From the NCBI GenBank assembly GCA_013204555.1, contig JABMNO010000034.1, positions 1 to 64,000 on the forward strand: a stretch of 64,000 nt of DNA, given 5' to 3'. The DNA is from Chloroflexota bacterium (GTDB lineage Bacteria; Chloroflexota; Dehalococcoidia; Lucifugimonadales; Lucifugimonadaceae). The notes beneath the pieces were generated by a model that saw only the letters and a list, made by a program, of their open reading frames with translations, had not been told where the DNA came from and made no database searches. Positions within the stretch are counted from its first letter, which is position 1; every line of letters starts with the position of its first letter. The translations under genes and the position numbers were made by a program. This document shows, in pieces, positions 62,225-64,000 of this stretch.

Positions 62225-63303
62225 CAGTAATCCAACACTTCAGTGATCATTTCGCGTTGCTGATCGGGGGAGCTCAAGTCAAGCTCGTAAGGATCTTTTA
62301 GATCTTCACCATGCCGGTCTTTGAATACTCTGACTATTGGTCTCCCAACAAACCCTGGGTTTGGGTCAGCAACTACGCCCACTTCATTTGTGTCCAGTCG
62401 AACGCTGACTCCCGTGGCATACAAGGGGACTTTTCGCACGAAGATATCTACAAGTTTGGGATCAAATAGTTCCATGGAGTAAGCCATGATGAATTCCATC
62501 GCCTCGTGCGGCATCATGGCCAGCCTGTGCGGCCGGACGGATGCGAGTCCGTAAAAAGTGTCAACGATGCCCAGAATACGAGCCGACTGAGAAATCTCTT
62601 CACCTTTTGCGCCATTTGGATATCCAGTGCCGTCAAATCTCTCGTGAGATTGAGCCACGATGGAAGAAACGGATGCGTCTAATTGACCACAAGCGTCGAT
62701 CAAACGTTTGCCGTTGGCGGGGTGTTGAATAATCTCATACCAGGCTGCCGCTGTGAGTTGGTGAGGAGTCAGCAACAGGCCTTCTGTAATCCCGAAGTAG
62801 CCCACGTTCATGAGTGCAGCGGCCGTCGCTAGATTCGCTTGTTGGGCTATGTCCAGACCTGCTGCACCGCCAATGGCGATGCAGAGACCGGAAACCTGAG
62901 CTGGATGAACATAGTCATACACCAGCGGATTAGAACAACCAACAATTGCAGGCTCCCCAAGAATGCTTTCGCTCATCTTGGTGGCAACCGCAAATAGGCG
63001 CTGGTGCATCTTGTCCACGAGCGCGGGTTCCAATGATCCAGATGCCTGCAATTCAACTACGAGTTGGCGTATGGACTGAACAAGCATTGCTTCCTCTGCT
63101 GGAGGAACAAGCGGTTCAACTGGGATGTCGCTGGTTTTCTGATCCTCAATGATCAGTTCAGCAATCCCGTAATTTTGCAGCTGCTGGATTCCATCCACGG
63201 AAAGCTGATCACCAGCCCCAATAAACGAGTGACCTTGTGTGTCGTACGCGGGCCATCCAAGGGTCATCCCCTCTTTTGCGTAATTTGTTCCTATTCTTCG
63301 CAC
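62224..63303 (-). CDS. HD-GYP-like protein with degenerate HD dyad
   Basis: A 359-residue protein. Residues 1-60 are a short N-terminal module (DUF3391-like region is possible). The HD-GYP domain (about residues 110-330) keeps His133, His194 (IIQHPANGKR), HERFDGTGYPNG with GYP at 227-229, and Asp248 (VDTFYGLASVRPHR). The HD dyad itself, expected near residue 165 in AALLHDIGK, reads AALMNVGYFG, so His-Asp is Met-Asn. Phosphodiesterase activity on cyclic di-GMP is therefore doubtful; it may be a c-di-GMP sensor or a scaffold. It is between the FliM-peptide protein and cheR. Confidence 0.8.
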   Translation of the reverse strand: MRRIGTNYAKEGMTLGWPAYDTQGHSFIGAGDQLSVDGIQQLQNYGIAELIIEDQKTSDIPVEPLVPPAEEAMLVQSIRQLVVELQASGSLEPALVDKMHQRLFAVATKMSESILGEPAIVGCSNPLVYDYVHPAQVSGLCIAIGGAAGLDIAQQANLATAAALMNVGYFGITEGLLLTPHQLTAAAWYEIIQHPANGKRLIDACGQLDASVSSIVAQSHERFDGTGYPNGAKGEEISQSARILGIVDTFYGLASVRPHRLAMMPHEAMEFIMAYSMELFDPKLVDIFVRKVPLYATGVSVRLDTNEVGVVADPNPGFVGRPIVRVFKDRHGEDLKDPYELDLSSPDQQREMITEVLDY

Positions 63304-63340
63304 TGGCCTGTTTTTCGCACTCGACTATTGACTACTGAAC

Positions 63341-64000
63341 TTACGCTGCACGTTCAAGACGTGCAGATGCTGCCGTTTTTCTGTAAAGAGATGACTCGAC
63401 GCGCTCGAATCCCAATTCGTCTGCCTTGTGAAGCGTCTCCGTGCCTCCAATGAACAGCCATCCACCAGGCTTCAGCGCCTTGTGAAATGCTTTGTTCAAA
63501 ATGTCCTTCGCATCATCGGAAAAGTAGATAACCACGTTGCGGCACAAGATCAGATCAAGATCTGAAGGGAACATTCCCTTCAGAAGGTTCTGCTCCTTGA
63601 AACGAACGCCGCGCTTGATTTCGTCCGACACGTAATACGAGTCATCAACGGCTTTGAAATGCTTCTTTAGAAGCGGCGCTGGCACTGCCCGGACATCCGC
63701 GGCGCTATAAGGTCCGCCATCAGCGGCACGTTTGAGAATCGTTTTGTCGAGATCTGAACCCAGAATGTCATGTGGTTTCCCACGGGTCATCTCAGAAAGC
63801 ATGATTGCCAGGGTGTACGCCTCGCCACCATGTGACGCCCCGGCGCTCCAAACCTTGAGCCTGCTCCTCTGCGAGAGTAGCTCCGGCAGAGCCTTCTTCT
63901 GAAGCAGCTCAAATTGATGCTTATCGCGGAAGAACTCAGACACGTTGATGGTCATGAAGTCGCGTAGTTGGAGCGCTTCACCCTTGTCTGTGCCAATGAG
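63341..64000 (-). CDS. CheR-type chemoreceptor methyltransferase (partial)
   Basis: The gene continues beyond the right end of the window, so its N-terminus is missing. The visible 219 codons have TINVSEFFRDKHQF, the CheR motif, and SAM-binding WSAGASHGGEAYTLAIM (the standard CS-TGEEPYS region is CheR-like here). ILGSDLDKTIL, LILCRNVVIYFS and GGWLFIGGTETL complete the fold. It methylates glutamates of chemoreceptors in chemosensory systems. Its stop is 37 bases from the HD-GYP start on the same strand. Whether cheA or a receptor lies beyond the window is not known. Confidence 0.9.
   Translation of the reverse strand, partial: LIGTDKGEALQLRDFMTINVSEFFRDKHQFELLQKKALPELLSQRSRLKVWSAGASHGGEAYTLAIMLSEMTRGKPHDILGSDLDKTILKRAADGGPYSAADVRAVPAPLLKKHFKAVDDSYYVSDEIKRGVRFKEQNLLKGMFPSDLDLILCRNVVIYFSDDAKDILNKAFHKALKPGGWLFIGGTETLHKADELGFERVESSLYRKTAASARLERAA

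Overview
The window looks like chromosomal DNA of a marine or environmental Chloroflexota bacterium, probably close to the SAR202/Dehalococcoidia. This is inferred from gene content and sequence style, not from a marker phylogeny. It has moderate-to-high G+C, clusters of Gfo/Idh/MocA oxidoreductases, double cupins and amidohydrolases typical of organic-matter oxidisers, a split glycine dehydrogenase, RNase Y, Thr-Pro-rich surface proteins and lipoproteins. No rRNA, tRNA, CRISPR array, insertion sequence or phage gene was recognised. The 3' end of the window cuts a cheR gene.

Layout: 0.3-2.5 kb holds a LuxR-type regulator, an MBL hydrolase and a small HExxH protein. At 2.6-6.4 kb, four leftward genes (two double cupins, two Gfo/Idh/MocA dehydrogenases) look like a sugar or polyol catabolic operon. 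An EF-G-like GTPase, a GH109-like Gfo protein and argC follow (6.7-11.1 kb). At 11.2-21.5 kb lies a leftward signalling and envelope cluster: two UspA proteins, a zinc-ribbon miniprotein, two histidine kinase/response regulator pairs, an Ig-like lipoprotein and a large DUF5666-repeat secreted protein. At 21.7-25 kb are a sugar-nucleotide epimerase, a 7Fe ferredoxin, a HemQ-type protein and an SDR.

At 25.2-29.5 kb is a complete glycine cleavage operon (gcvT-H-PA-PB). At 29.6-38.8 kb a tight leftward run encodes two paralogous cyclic amidohydrolases, an HpaI-type aldolase, a tandem FKBP lipoprotein, an M19 dipeptidase, a HAD phosphatase, a DapA/NAL-fold protein lacking its catalytic residues, a sugar isomerase-fold protein and a methyltransferase. 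This resembles a peptide or amide degradation pathway. At 38.9-48.9 kb are an ABC-2 exporter, membrane proteins, plsY, a PHP phosphoesterase, rny, ffh and a dus gene. At 48.9-56.5 kb are a sulfatase, a secreted protein of four 49-residue repeats, a canonical DapA/NAL aldolase, a Thr-Pro-rich surface protein and a probable S-layer-like protein. At 57-60.5 kb are rho and pyrG. The end (60.9-64 kb) holds a PEBP lipoprotein and a small chemosensory-like module: a zinc-ribbon protein with a FliM-like N-terminal peptide, an HD-GYP protein that has lost the HD dyad, and CheR.

Most unusual points: the FliM-like peptide plus degenerate HD-GYP plus CheR module, the catalytically stripped DapA-fold protein in the amidohydrolase operon, the exact 147-bp coding repeats, a Cys-containing C-terminal sorting-like tail, and short intergenic repeats of the form GGGCCGGG-n5-CCGGC-n-GCTACCGTG.
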